The notes below the pieces were generated by a model. The model ran no database searches and was not told where the DNA came from. It was given only the letters and a program-made list of their open reading frames with translations. This document shows, one piece after another, positions 39,310 through 48,365 of a stretch of DNA of 64,000 bases (position 1 is its first letter; the number at the start of each line of letters is the position of its first letter). Position numbers and translations under genes: made by a program. Origin of the DNA: Stenotrophomonas lactitubi (GTDB taxonomy: Bacteria > Pseudomonadota > Gammaproteobacteria > Xanthomonadales > Xanthomonadaceae); the NCBI RefSeq assembly GCF_002803515.1, contig NZ_PHQX01000002.1, positions 62,001 to 126,000 on the forward strand, given 5' to 3'.

Positions 39310-42072
39310 ATGCATTCTCGGAACCATGAAAAAAAGACACCGGTTACCTTGCTCGCGTTGGCCGTAGCGCTGGCCCTGGCAGGCAACGCCAGCGCGCAGC
39401 AGCAGAGCGCCAACCCGAACGCCACCGACCTGGATACGGTCACCGTCACCGGCTACCGCGCCAGCGTGGAGAAGGCGCTGGACATCAAGCGTGGCGAAGC
39501 CGGCGTGGTCGATGCCATCGTTGCCGAAGACATCGGCAAGTTCCCCGACCTGAACCTGGCCGAGTCGCTGCAGCGCATCCCCGGCGTGGTCATCACCCGT
39601 GAGGCCGGCGAAGGCCGCAACATCTCGGTGCGTGGCCTCGGCCCGGAATTCACCCGCGTGCGCATCAACGGCATGGAAGCGCTGACCACCGTCGGCGCCG
39701 GTGACCAGAGCGGCGGCACCAACCGCGGCCGTGGCTTCGACTTCAACGTGTTCGCCTCGGACCTGTTCTCGCAGCTGCTGGTGCGCAAGACCGCCTCGGC
39801 CGACGTCGAGGAGGGCTCGCTGGGCGCCACTGTCGATCTGCGCACCGCGCGTCCGTTCGACTACGACGGCTTCACCTTCGCCGCCAGTGGCCAGGCCAGC
39901 TACAACGCGATGGCCGAGAAGGCCGACCCGCGCATCGCCGCGCTGGTCTCCAACACCTTCGCCGATGGCACCTTCGGCGCCTTGCTGTCGGTGGCCTATT
40001 CCGAGCGCCAGGCGCTGGAGGAGGGTTCCAACACCGGCCGCTGGGCCAACGGCCCGAGCAACGGCAACTTCGCCGCGTCCTCGCCGTTCGCCGCCGCGCG
40101 TGGCGCCAACGTGTTCCATCCGCGCTTCCCGCGCTACGTGCAGATGGAACACGAACAGAAGCGGCTGGGCGTAACCGGTTCGCTGCAGTGGAAGCCGAAC
40201 GACGCCACCGAGATCTCGCTGGATGCGCTGTACTCGAAGATCGATGCGACGCGCGACGAGCACTACATCGAAGCGATCTCCTTCAGCCGCGGCGCCAACG
40301 CGAGCGCACGCCTGTCGGGCAAGCCGACCACCATCGTCAAGAATGGCGAGATACGCGACAACGCACTGCTCTACGGCGAATTCGACAACGTCGACATCCG
40401 CACCGAGAACCGCCACGACGAGTGGAGCACCGAGTTCAAGCAGATCGCGCTGAACGGCCAGCACCGCTTCGGCGATGACTTCACCCTGTCCGGCAAGCTC
40501 GGCATCTCGCGTTCCAAGCACGAGAACCCGGTGCAGACCACCGTCATCATGGACAAGTACGACGTCAAGGGTTACAGCTACGACTACCGTGGCAACAGCC
40601 GTGCGCCGGTGCTCAACTACGGCATCGACCCGACCAATCCCAACGGCTGGGAACTGGCCGAGATCCGCCTGCGTCCGCAGTACGTGGACAACGACTTCGA
40701 CACCGGCCAGATCGATTTCAACTGGAATATCAGCCCGGGCTTCCGCCTGAAGGGCGGCGTGCTGGCCAAGGACTACACGTTCAAGACCGTCGAACTGCGC
40801 CGCGCCAGCGAACTGGCCGTGCCCAACTTCGCCGACGGCAGCAAGATCGTGCCGGTGGACCTGACCGAGCAGGCCGGACTGAAGGGCATCAGCGGCAGTC
40901 CGTCGAACTGGGTCGTGCCGAACCTGGACGCGATCGCCGAACAGCTGGACATCTACAGCAACAGCGGCACCTTCGCCGTCGCCCCGCGTGCCAACAACGT
41001 GCGCAGCGTCGAAGAGAAGGACCGTGGCGCCTACCTGATGGGCGAGTTCTCCACCGAACTGGGCTCGTTGCCGTTGTCGGGCAATTTCGGCGTGCGCTAC
41101 GTGCGTACCAAGCAGTCGTCCACCGGGCAGTCGACGCTGGCCAACGGCACCGTCGAAACCACGGTCAGCCGCACCTACGACGACACCCTGCCCTCGTTCA
41201 ACCTGGTGGCTGAAGTCACTCCGGACTTCCTGATCCGCCTGGGTGCGGCCAAGGTGATGAGCCGTCCGGGGCTGGGCAGCCTGACGCCGGGCGCGACGGT
41301 GGCGGTGGCCGGTGGTGCACGCACCATCTCCAGTGGCAACCCGGTACTGGATCCGATCCGTGCGACCAATGTCGACCTCGGCTTCGAGTGGTACTTCGCC
41401 GAAGGTGCGATGGCCGGCATCGGCCTGTTCTACAAGGACATCGAGAGCTTCGTGCAGACCACCCGCGAAGTGCGCCCGTACAGCGACAGCGGCCTGCCGG
41501 CGTCGCTGCTGGTCGGCACCGGCGCCTCGGCCACCGATGACTTCACCTACAGCAAGCCGGTCAACACCCCGGGCGGCGAACTGCACGGCGTGGAAGCCAA
41601 CTACACCCAGCCCTTCACCTTCCTGCCCGGCAAGTGGGCGAACCTGGGCGTGCAGTTGAACTACACCTGGGTGGAATCGAAGATCCAGTACATCAACGCG
41701 GCCGGGCAGCCGGTGATGAAGACCGACCTGACCGGCCTGTCGAAGTCGTCGTGGAACGCCACGCTGTTCTATGAAGGCGAGAAGTTCGCCGGGCGCATCT
41801 CGGCCACCAACCGCGATGACTACCTGACCCAGGCACCGGGCCAGGAGACCGGCTTCAACCTCGATGGCTACCACGGCATGACCGGTACCACGGTGTTCGA
41901 TGCGTCCATCCGCTACAAGATCAGCGACAAGCTGGAACTGAGCCTGGAAGGCATCAACCTGACCAACGAAGCCTCCGACGAGTGGGTGTACTCGCCGCTG
42001 ACCGGTCGCCTGCCGCTGCAGTACACCGAGACCGGCCGCCAGTACCTGCTGGGGCTGCGCTACAAGTTCTGA
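39310..42072 (+). CDS. TonB-dependent receptor of the uronate island
   Basis: The 920-residue receptor starts at the ATG at 39310 after GGGGAAAGG. A signal peptide (LLALAVALALAGNASA, cleavage near residue 28) is followed by a plug domain with LDTVTVTGYRASVEKALDIKR. This and the IPGVVITREAGEGRNISVRGLG stretch are typical of carbohydrate-type receptors of xanthomonads. The barrel ends in the aromatic YKF. It should take up oligosaccharides released outside the cell. It diverges from kdgK-eda across a gap with two operator sites. A further near-copy of the operator (GACACCGGTTACC, 39336-39348) lies in its first codons. Confidence 0.92.
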   Translation: MHSRNHEKKTPVTLLALAVALALAGNASAQQQSANPNATDLDTVTVTGYRASVEKALDIKRGEAGVVDAIVAEDIGKFPDLNLAESLQRIPGVVITREAGEGRNISVRGLGPEFTRVRINGMEALTTVGAGDQSGGTNRGRGFDFNVFASDLFSQLLVRKTASADVEEGSLGATVDLRTARPFDYDGFTFAASGQASYNAMAEKADPRIAALVSNTFADGTFGALLSVAYSERQALEEGSNTGRWANGPSNGNFAASSPFAAARGANVFHPRFPRYVQMEHEQKRLGVTGSLQWKPNDATEISLDALYSKIDATRDEHYIEAISFSRGANASARLSGKPTTIVKNGEIRDNALLYGEFDNVDIRTENRHDEWSTEFKQIALNGQHRFGDDFTLSGKLGISRSKHENPVQTTVIMDKYDVKGYSYDYRGNSRAPVLNYGIDPTNPNGWELAEIRLRPQYVDNDFDTGQIDFNWNISPGFRLKGGVLAKDYTFKTVELRRASELAVPNFADGSKIVPVDLTEQAGLKGISGSPSNWVVPNLDAIAEQLDIYSNSGTFAVAPRANNVRSVEEKDRGAYLMGEFSTELGSLPLSGNFGVRYVRTKQSSTGQSTLANGTVETTVSRTYDDTLPSFNLVAEVTPDFLIRLGAAKVMSRPGLGSLTPGATVAVAGGARTISSGNPVLDPIRATNVDLGFEWYFAEGAMAGIGLFYKDIESFVQTTREVRPYSDSGLPASLLVGTGASATDDFTYSKPVNTPGGELHGVEANYTQPFTFLPGKWANLGVQLNYTWVESKIQYINAAGQPVMKTDLTGLSKSSWNATLFYEGEKFAGRISATNRDDYLTQAPGQETGFNLDGYHGMTGTTVFDASIRYKISDKLELSLEGINLTNEASDEWVYSPLTGRLPLQYTETGRQYLLGLRYKF

Positions 42073-42079
42073 GCAACGC

Positions 42080-42107
42080 CGACGGCGTGCCACCCGGCAC
42101 GCCGTCG
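42080..42107 (+). terminator. Hairpin after the receptor gene
   Basis: CGACGGCGTGCC (42080-42091) pairs perfectly with GGCACGCCGTCG (42096-42107) around a 4-base loop, 8 bases after the receptor stop. No T-run follows, so it may attenuate rather than end transcription into the LamG gene. Confidence 0.55.
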
Positions 42108-42208
42108 TTCGCCACGACCGCTGCTGCGCCGCAAGGTGCCGTCGCGGCGTGGCCTTGCTACGGTCCGGCGGCCCTTGCCGGCCGTCGCCCGTTGAAAGGA
42201 AACGCCTG

Positions 42209-45200
42209 ATGCCGCACCGCTCGACCCTGTCCCGCTGCCTGTTGCTGGCGGTGGCCCTGGCTGCCGGCCCCGCGATGGCCGCCACCGATGCACCCACGCT
42301 GCTGTTCCATGTCGATGCCGGCAAAGGCCTTGAGGCCGTGGTGGCGCAGGGTGAGGCGGTGCCGAACTTCCGCGACAAGGTCGACATCGTCGACGACGGA
42401 GCGCGCGGCAAGGCAATCCAATGGCAGGACGACGGTGTGCTGGCCTGGGATGCGCCCGGCAACATCCTTGCCCAGCGCGGCACCGTCGCCTTCGACTGGC
42501 GCGCGCGCTATGCGGTGGGCGAAGCACCGTTCGTGATCTTCCGCGTCGGCTATGCCGACCACAGCAGCTGGGACATGGCCTGGCTGCGCATCGACTGGAA
42601 CGGGCACGGCTTCGATGCGTTCGTCACCGATGCCAACCTCGCCCGCACGCGCGTGTCGTTCCGCATGGACACGCCGCCACGCGCGGACCAATGGCTGCAC
42701 CTGGCCTTCGCCTGGGATGAAGACCAGGGCGTGCGCCTGTTCGTCGATGGTCGCGAAGTGGCGCGTGTGCAGGCCAGCGGTGACTACGATGCAGCGCTGG
42801 ACCAGCTCGGCCTGGCCGGACGGGTGATGGCGCCCTACCAGGTGCAGAGCCGCTACAACTTCCTGCGCGGCAGTGATTTCCAGCACATCCGCGTGTACGA
42901 CCGCATGCTTGATGCTGCGGCCGTCAGTGCGCTCGCGCGTGGCAAGGCCGTCACCAGCGCCGTTGCCGGTGCCAGCGATGATCGCGCCTGGCGCCATCGC
43001 TTCGGCTGGGACGGCGCACCGCCACCGGCATTGAGCGCCGCCGGCACGCGCATCCGCAAGATCGAGTTTGCCGATGCCCGTGATCTGAAGGCATGGATGT
43101 GGAAGGCCACCGACGGCATCGCCGAGACCACGTGGCCCGGCGTCTACAACCGCTCGCGCCTGCCCGGCCGCAGCGACTACTTCCAGTTGCCGGACTGGAA
43201 CACCTATGTGGAAAGCGGCCAGCACCTGGACCTCACCGTTCCGGCCGGCGAGACCGTCAACCGCGTGGAGATCCGTGGTGCGGCGTTCGGCACGCTGGCC
43301 CATGGCCGCGATGCGGCGCACGCCACGCAGGTGCTGGCAACGCGTCCCCAAGGCGTGGTGCGCAGCGTCGACGACATTCCGGCACAGACCGGGGGCGTGC
43401 TGCGTTTCAGCAACGTTGAACAGGAAACGCCGATCCAGGAGATCTGGGCGTACGACGTGAGCGAAGGCGCCGAGCCCGATGGCACGGTCAAACAGACCTA
43501 TGTCATCGACAGCCAGGCGCTGCCCGATTACACCAACCTGGACACCCTGCGCCGTTACATCGACGGCCGCTATCCGCTGGCCGAACGCAGCACGGTGATG
43601 GCGCTGCCGAAGGGCGCAGGCTCGCGGCGCCGCAGCGCCGACACGCTGCCGGCCGAGCCGGAACCGATCGTGCACGTGTTGATTCCCTCGGGCGTGGGCG
43701 ATGCGCCGGCCAACCAGCCGTTGATCCGCAGCTGGGCCTACAGCTGGGAAAACATGCATGACGGGCTGGACGGCGTGGCCATCGACATCCCCGCGCTGGA
43801 CCTGCCGGCCACGCACGACGGCCTGATCCCGCTGAACATCCGCATCAAGGATCCGATCTGGCCGGCGCGCGACATGATCGATGCTTCGGTCTCGGTGCAA
43901 CCCGGGCAGAAGCGCACGCTGTGGCTGGACCTGCGCGACCGCATCCTTACGCCCGACAGCCTGTGGCTGAGCATCGCCTCGGCTGCGCCCGGCTTCGACG
44001 CCAAGGCACTCGACGGTGCGCAGGTGCGGCTGGTGTTCAAGCCACGCGCCGAGGCGATCAAGGAGCACGTGGCCGACCGCTTCAACCAGGTGCGCGACAA
44101 CTGGGGCTTCCTGGTGGAGGAACACACCACCTCCAAGCGCCAGCGCCTGTATGCGCGCGTATACGCGGACCTGAGCGACCTGCTGCGGGTCGACCCGGAC
44201 CACGAACTGGGCCGGTTGTACTGGAACTACATCAGCTACAACAGCCAGGGCCGACCACCGTACACCGCGCCGGAGGTGCCAAACGGTGTACCGGCGTGGG
44301 CATTCCATCAGGTGCAGGATCTGGCCCAGGTGCGGCAGTTCGTCGACTGGTGGATCGATCAGCGGCAGGTGGCCTACGGCGATTTCGGTGGCGGCATCTC
44401 CGACGATTCCGACCTGACCCAGCAATGGCCGGGGCTGGCCCTGATGGGCGTGCAGCCGGACCGCCTGAATGCCTCGCTGACCGCATTGTCAGACGCGGTG
44501 TACCGCAATGGCATGTTCAGCAATGGCCTCAGCACCATCGAGACCGACGAGCTGCATGCCTACGAGGAAGGCATCAACACCAACAGCGCGATGCTCTACC
44601 TCAACTGGGGCGATCCGCTGACCCTGGAACGACTGATGGAAACGGTGAAGGCGTTCGACGAGCGCATCATCCTGCGCAACCCGCAGGGCCATCTGCTGTT
44701 CTCCAGCAACTGGTTCGGTGGCAACAAGGTCTACCGCGAACCGAACTGGCAGTGGCAGAAGCCGTACTCGTTCCCGGTGCTGCATCCGGCGTTCCTGCTG
44801 GGCCAGTACAACGCCGACGCGACCGGGCGCCGGCTGGTGATCGGCCTGGCCGATGGCTATCTGGCCCACGCCGGTACCGACGACAAGGGCCGCTTCACCC
44901 TGCCCAACGAGATCAACTGGGCGACCGGCGAGACCCGCGGCGGCGAACTCAACAACGGCTCCGGCAGCGGCGACACCATGCATACGTTCTGGGCGGCATG
45001 GCGCTGGACCGGCGACGCGAAGTACCTGCAGGCGCTGGACTACCGCGTGCAGCGCGGCGGGCCCGGCGCGCTGGCCAACCTCGGCGAGAACTACGTGGAG
45101 GCGCTCGGCCGGCAGCAGGACTGGTACCCGCTGCTGACCGCCGAGGCCGACGCCGGGAAGACCGGCTTCGCCAGCCTGATGGCCTGGCAGGCCAGCGGGG

Positions 45201-46012
45201 AACGGAAGTACATCGATGCACTGCATGCCGATGGCCTGCAAGCCAAGGCACAACGCGCGTACATGAACACCGAAGGCCATTGGTGGTCCGACCGGGTGGA
45301 AGCGCCGAGCGAGTTCCTGCAGCGTGCACGGCTGGGTGGCATCGCCCTGAAGCGCAACCAGAGTTGGCCCGGGCACACCGTCAGCTGGCGCTTCGATCGC
45401 GAGGGTGCCGCCGAACAGGTGGCGCTGCTGGTGCATGCGCCCTCGCGCGAGCACTTCACGGTCACCAGCCACAACCTCGGCGCGCGCGTGATCACCGCTG
45501 ACATGACCGGTTGGAACGTGGCCAGCGGGTCATGGCGCGTGCGTAGTGGCGTGGATGCCGACGGCGATGGCCGCATCGACGGCACGCCGCGCGAACGCGT
45601 GGTGCAGTTGGAAACGAGTGCGTCGGTTCCGATGCAGTTCCAGCCTGGGCGCACCGAGGTATTCGAGTTCGAGCGTGTGTCTGCGGGGACGCCGGTGGAA
45701 ACACGCCCGGACCTGGGTGTGGGCCGTGGTGATGTACGGGTGGACGGGCGCCAGGTACACGTGACGGTGCACGGCCTTGGGCATGTGGCCAGCGGTGTGG
45801 GTGTGGCGGTGCTGGAAGATGCGCGGGGCCGCGAGATCGCACGCACCGAAGTGCCGGCGATGGCTGCACCGACTGACCTGTTGCCGAAGACGACGGTGGT
45901 GTCGTTGCCGTTGCCGGCCGGTGACCGAAGTAACCTGCGCGTGCGCGTTGCGCTGGCCGACGGCGGTGAGGAAGTGACGCGCCTCAACAATGTGGTGGAC
46001 GTGCCGCGATGA
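42209..46012 (+). CDS. Large secreted LamG-containing protein, candidate polysaccharide-degrading enzyme
   Basis: The 1267-residue protein has a signal peptide (LLLAVALAAGPAMA, cleavage near residue 25) and a concanavalin/LamG-like domain at about residues 30-260 (DQGVRLFVDGREVA). A middle beta-rich region follows. The helical region at about residues 620-1050 looks like an (alpha/alpha) toroid, with DFGGGISDDSDLTQQWPG near residue 730, TDELHAYEEGINTNSAMLYL near residue 785 and AGTDDKGRFTLPNEINW near residue 890. The C-terminus is beta-rich. I recognise no named catalytic family. Polar, aromatic and acidic residues concentrate in the toroid, as in polysaccharide lyases and some hydrolases. 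It follows the receptor gene and ends before convergent esterase-linked genes. Confidence 0.6.
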   Translation: MPHRSTLSRCLLLAVALAAGPAMAATDAPTLLFHVDAGKGLEAVVAQGEAVPNFRDKVDIVDDGARGKAIQWQDDGVLAWDAPGNILAQRGTVAFDWRARYAVGEAPFVIFRVGYADHSSWDMAWLRIDWNGHGFDAFVTDANLARTRVSFRMDTPPRADQWLHLAFAWDEDQGVRLFVDGREVARVQASGDYDAALDQLGLAGRVMAPYQVQSRYNFLRGSDFQHIRVYDRMLDAAAVSALARGKAVTSAVAGASDDRAWRHRFGWDGAPPPALSAAGTRIRKIEFADARDLKAWMWKATDGIAETTWPGVYNRSRLPGRSDYFQLPDWNTYVESGQHLDLTVPAGETVNRVEIRGAAFGTLAHGRDAAHATQVLATRPQGVVRSVDDIPAQTGGVLRFSNVEQETPIQEIWAYDVSEGAEPDGTVKQTYVIDSQALPDYTNLDTLRRYIDGRYPLAERSTVMALPKGAGSRRRSADTLPAEPEPIVHVLIPSGVGDAPANQPLIRSWAYSWENMHDGLDGVAIDIPALDLPATHDGLIPLNIRIKDPIWPARDMIDASVSVQPGQKRTLWLDLRDRILTPDSLWLSIASAAPGFDAKALDGAQVRLVFKPRAEAIKEHVADRFNQVRDNWGFLVEEHTTSKRQRLYARVYADLSDLLRVDPDHELGRLYWNYISYNSQGRPPYTAPEVPNGVPAWAFHQVQDLAQVRQFVDWWIDQRQVAYGDFGGGISDDSDLTQQWPGLALMGVQPDRLNASLTALSDAVYRNGMFSNGLSTIETDELHAYEEGINTNSAMLYLNWGDPLTLERLMETVKAFDERIILRNPQGHLLFSSNWFGGNKVYREPNWQWQKPYSFPVLHPAFLLGQYNADATGRRLVIGLADGYLAHAGTDDKGRFTLPNEINWATGETRGGELNNGSGSGDTMHTFWAAWRWTGDAKYLQALDYRVQRGGPGALANLGENYVEALGRQQDWYPLLTAEADAGKTGFASLMAWQASGERKYIDALHADGLQAKAQRAYMNTEGHWWSDRVEAPSEFLQRARLGGIALKRNQSWPGHTVSWRFDREGAAEQVALLVHAPSREHFTVTSHNLGARVITADMTGWNVASGSWRVRSGVDADGDGRIDGTPRERVVQLETSASVPMQFQPGRTEVFEFERVSAGTPVETRPDLGVGRGDVRVDGRQVHVTVHGLGHVASGVGVAVLEDARGREIARTEVPAMAAPTDLLPKTTVVSLPLPAGDRSNLRVRVALADGGEEVTRLNNVVDVPR

Positions 46013-46020
46013 ATTCCGCG

Positions 46021-46098
46021 TTCCGCCGGGCATGGCCGCCGCTACCGATGAATCGGTTGCCCACAAGCCCTGGTAGCGCCGGGCCATGCCCGGCGGAA
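46021..46098. repeat. SMAG inverted pair (GCCGGGCATGGC type)
   Basis: TTCCGCCGGGCATGG...GCTACC (46021-46046) and GGTAGCGCCGGGCCATGCCC...GGAA (46072-46098) are near-perfect inverted copies. They lie between two convergent genes and probably act as a bidirectional terminator. Confidence 0.8.
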
Positions 46099-46103
46099 TG
46101 CGA

Positions 46104-46691
46104 TCAGGACGCCTCGGTCTCCATCACCTTCACCCGGCGCTGGTACCAGCCGTCATCCAGCGGATCGAACACCGCGCTGCGCTCCATCACGCCCTGGTAG
46201 ACGTGGACGGATACGGCTATGTCCTCGTCGCTGGCGTTGCGCAGCGTGTGGTACTCGTGCGGCGGAATCAGGCTGCCGGCGCTGCCGCGGTGCCCGTACA
46301 GCGTGTCCTGCGCGGCGAAGCGGTGACGCTCGCCACGCTGTTCCAGCAGCGCATACGGGGTCACGATCAACTCGCCCTGCCAGACCCCCTCCACGCACCA
46401 CATCGCATCGTGGTCGTGCAGTGGCGTGCCCTGCCCCGGGCCCCAGCACATCGCAATCACGCTGTAGCCCAGCGTAGGGCTGCGGTGCAGTTCACGGCGT
46501 GCGTAATGACCATCCACCGGACGGCGTACGCAGGGGGGCAGTTCGATCAGCGGATCGATGATGGCCTCACGCAGCACCCGCTGCAGCGCATCGGTGATCG
46601 CCTTCGGATCAACCAGGCAGACGGCGCCGTCGATCCCTGCAATCAAGCGTTCGCGGCCGGTAAACGGCGGTGGCGTGAACATCGCTTCCAT
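46104..46691 (-). CDS. Cysteine-dioxygenase-like cupin
   Basis: The 195-residue protein has the cupin metal motif PLHDHDAMWCVEG near residue 90 and a second His in PPHEYHTLRNAS. It resembles cysteine dioxygenases and related thiol or polyol dioxygenases, with the sequence RRELHRSPTLGYSVIAM before the metal site. There is no signal peptide, so it is cytosolic. A cysteine dioxygenase role makes little sense in a uronate island. The ATGACACCG operator lies 44 bases upstream, which suggests co-regulation and perhaps a function on a sugar acid, for instance in place of KdgF. That is inference only. Confidence 0.7.
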   Translation of the reverse strand: MEAMFTPPPFTGRERLIAGIDGAVCLVDPKAITDALQRVLREAIIDPLIELPPCVRRPVDGHYARRELHRSPTLGYSVIAMCWGPGQGTPLHDHDAMWCVEGVWQGELIVTPYALLEQRGERHRFAAQDTLYGHRGSAGSLIPPHEYHTLRNASDEDIAVSVHVYQGVMERSAVFDPLDDGWYQRRVKVMETEAS

Positions 46692-46734
46692 GAACCGACT
46701 CTAGCCGAGGCGGGTTAACAGAATGTTTGCATCG

Positions 46735-46743
46735 CGGTGTCAT
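46735..46743. promoter_or_regulatory. Operator-like site C of the uronate island
   Basis: CGGTGTCAT lies between the esterase stop and the cupin ATG (46691). The flanking palindrome is weaker than at the other sites. Confidence 0.5.
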
Positions 46744-48365
46744 CACTGCGTGCCGCGCTGCACGAACGGCACTTTTGCATAGAGCGCACGCTCTCCCGCG
46801 CGTGGATCGTCAACCATGCGGCTGTGACGATCGAACAGCATCGTCTGCCGTTGTGGCAGTGAATAGGGGGCCCATTGCGACATTCCCGCGTGATTCGGAT
46901 CACCGGAACGCGCAAACGCAATCAGGGCATCGCTCATCGTCACCGCCAGTGCAATGGCGTCTTCACCGCCGCCGGTGCGCGCACCGGGCAGACCCGCGTT
47001 GTCAAACACCAGCGGAATATCCAGCGTGTGGAACGCACGCAGACGTCCCTCTTCCACCGGTGACGGCCAATCGAGCTGGTAGGCCCAGGTCGGTGCGGCA
47101 CCCGATGTCTGCCGGGCGCGGGCCTCCAGTTCTTCCACTGCACCACGCCATGAACGGCCGGCCGTAGTGGCGGCGAAGAACACCTCTGACGGCGTGTAGT
47201 GCGGGTACAGGCGTCGATATTCTGCGATCACCACCGAAGGCAGCAGATCGACGAACTGCTGCTTCTCCAGTTGCGCCGGCAGGCTCTCCCAGGTCAGCGT
47301 GAAGTTGGCCGGGTCGTTGCCAAGAAACGCGCGCGTCTCATCGCGGGTGTTGCCGATCACCATCGGAATCGACGCGGACTGCGCCGGTGCCTGTGGCCAG
47401 AACGGATGCACCGGCAGCACCACCTCATCCAGCACCGGGCCGAAATACAGCGCGCTGCTTTCCACCCGCGAAGGATCGCGTGCGCGGGTGGCGGCCAGCA
47501 GCTCGGCCGTCGGCAAGCGCAGCAGTGCCTGCAGGTCGCGCGCGCCAACCGCGTCCATCGCAATCGAAGCGCGTTGCGCCGCCGCACGTGGACCGGCCGC
47601 GGTGACCTGCTGCCCGCTCATCGTCCACGCGCGCTGGAACAGGCCCTTCGCTGCGGGCATCGCCATCAGCGTGGCGATCTTGGCGCCGCCACCGGACTGC
47701 CCGAACACGGTGATGTTGCCGGCATCGCCACCGAACACCGCGGCGTGCTCCCGCACCCACTGCAGCGCCTGCACCAGGTCGAGCTGGCCGACGTTGCCGG
47801 AGGCCGCATAACGCGGGTCGCCCAGCGCGCCCAGGTACAGGTAGCCGAAGGTGTTCAGGCGGTGATTGACGGTGACCATCACCACGTCACCGCGCCGGCA
47901 CAACGCGCTGCCGTCGTACAGCGGGTCGCTGCCGGAACCGTTGTTGAAGCCGCCGCCATGCAGGTACACCAGGATCGGCCGCTTGCCGCCGTCGCCGAGC
48001 GCTGGCGTCCATACGTTGAGGAACAGGCAATCTTCGCTGCCCGGACCATCCCCCCCCGTCTGTGGTGCAGAGGCGGCGTATTCCAGGGCGTCGGCGATGC
48101 CTCGCCAACCTGTCTCGCGGCGTGGTGGCTGGAAACGGTAGGCGGAGGTGTCGGCGCCATAGCGCAGGCCACGGAACACGTGCACGCCGTGCTCGCGCTG
48201 GCCACGCACGCGGCCGCCACGCAGGCGTGCCACCACCTGTGTGTCAGCACGTGGTCCAGGCAGTGCGGATGCAGGAAGCGCTGCGAGGGTGGCCGTGGCC
48301 AGCGCCCAGCGTGCACTGTCGCGCAGGAAACGACGGCGCTGCAGGTCGGTCGTCCCTGCGTTCAA
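46743..48365 (-). CDS. Type-B carboxylesterase, secreted
   Basis: From a TTG at 48365 the protein has 540 residues. It is a secreted serine esterase, with an RRRFLRDSARWALATATLAALPA signal that looks like a Tat leader. Motifs are SEDCLFLNVW, the oxyanion hole YLHGGGFNNGS, and the nucleophile in FGQSGGGAK near residue 205. The TTG overlaps the upstream stop codon (TTGA), and GGAGG lies 7 bases before it, so expression is coupled to the preceding esterase gene. An ATG 16 codons upstream lacks a ribosome-binding site. It probably removes ester substituents from polysaccharide side chains. Confidence 0.85.
   Translation of the reverse strand: MNAGTTDLQRRRFLRDSARWALATATLAALPASALPGPRADTQVVARLRGGRVRGQREHGVHVFRGLRYGADTSAYRFQPPRRETGWRGIADALEYAASAPQTGGDGPGSEDCLFLNVWTPALGDGGKRPILVYLHGGGFNNGSGSDPLYDGSALCRRGDVVMVTVNHRLNTFGYLYLGALGDPRYAASGNVGQLDLVQALQWVREHAAVFGGDAGNITVFGQSGGGAKIATLMAMPAAKGLFQRAWTMSGQQVTAAGPRAAAQRASIAMDAVGARDLQALLRLPTAELLAATRARDPSRVESSALYFGPVLDEVVLPVHPFWPQAPAQSASIPMVIGNTRDETRAFLGNDPANFTLTWESLPAQLEKQQFVDLLPSVVIAEYRRLYPHYTPSEVFFAATTAGRSWRGAVEELEARARQTSGAAPTWAYQLDWPSPVEEGRLRAFHTLDIPLVFDNAGLPGARTGGGEDAIALAVTMSDALIAFARSGDPNHAGMSQWAPYSLPQRQTMLFDRHSRMVDDPRAGERALYAKVPFVQRGTQ

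Noticed and set aside
39336..39348. GACACCGGTTACC inside the receptor's first codons as a sixth operator
   Set aside because: It resembles site D well but lies in coding sequence and lacks the leading ATG. Recorded as possible, not counted.
42158..44425. 755-codon minus-strand open frame opposite the LamG gene
   Set aside because: Shadow of a GC-rich gene; no domain, and the convergent neighbours are well explained.
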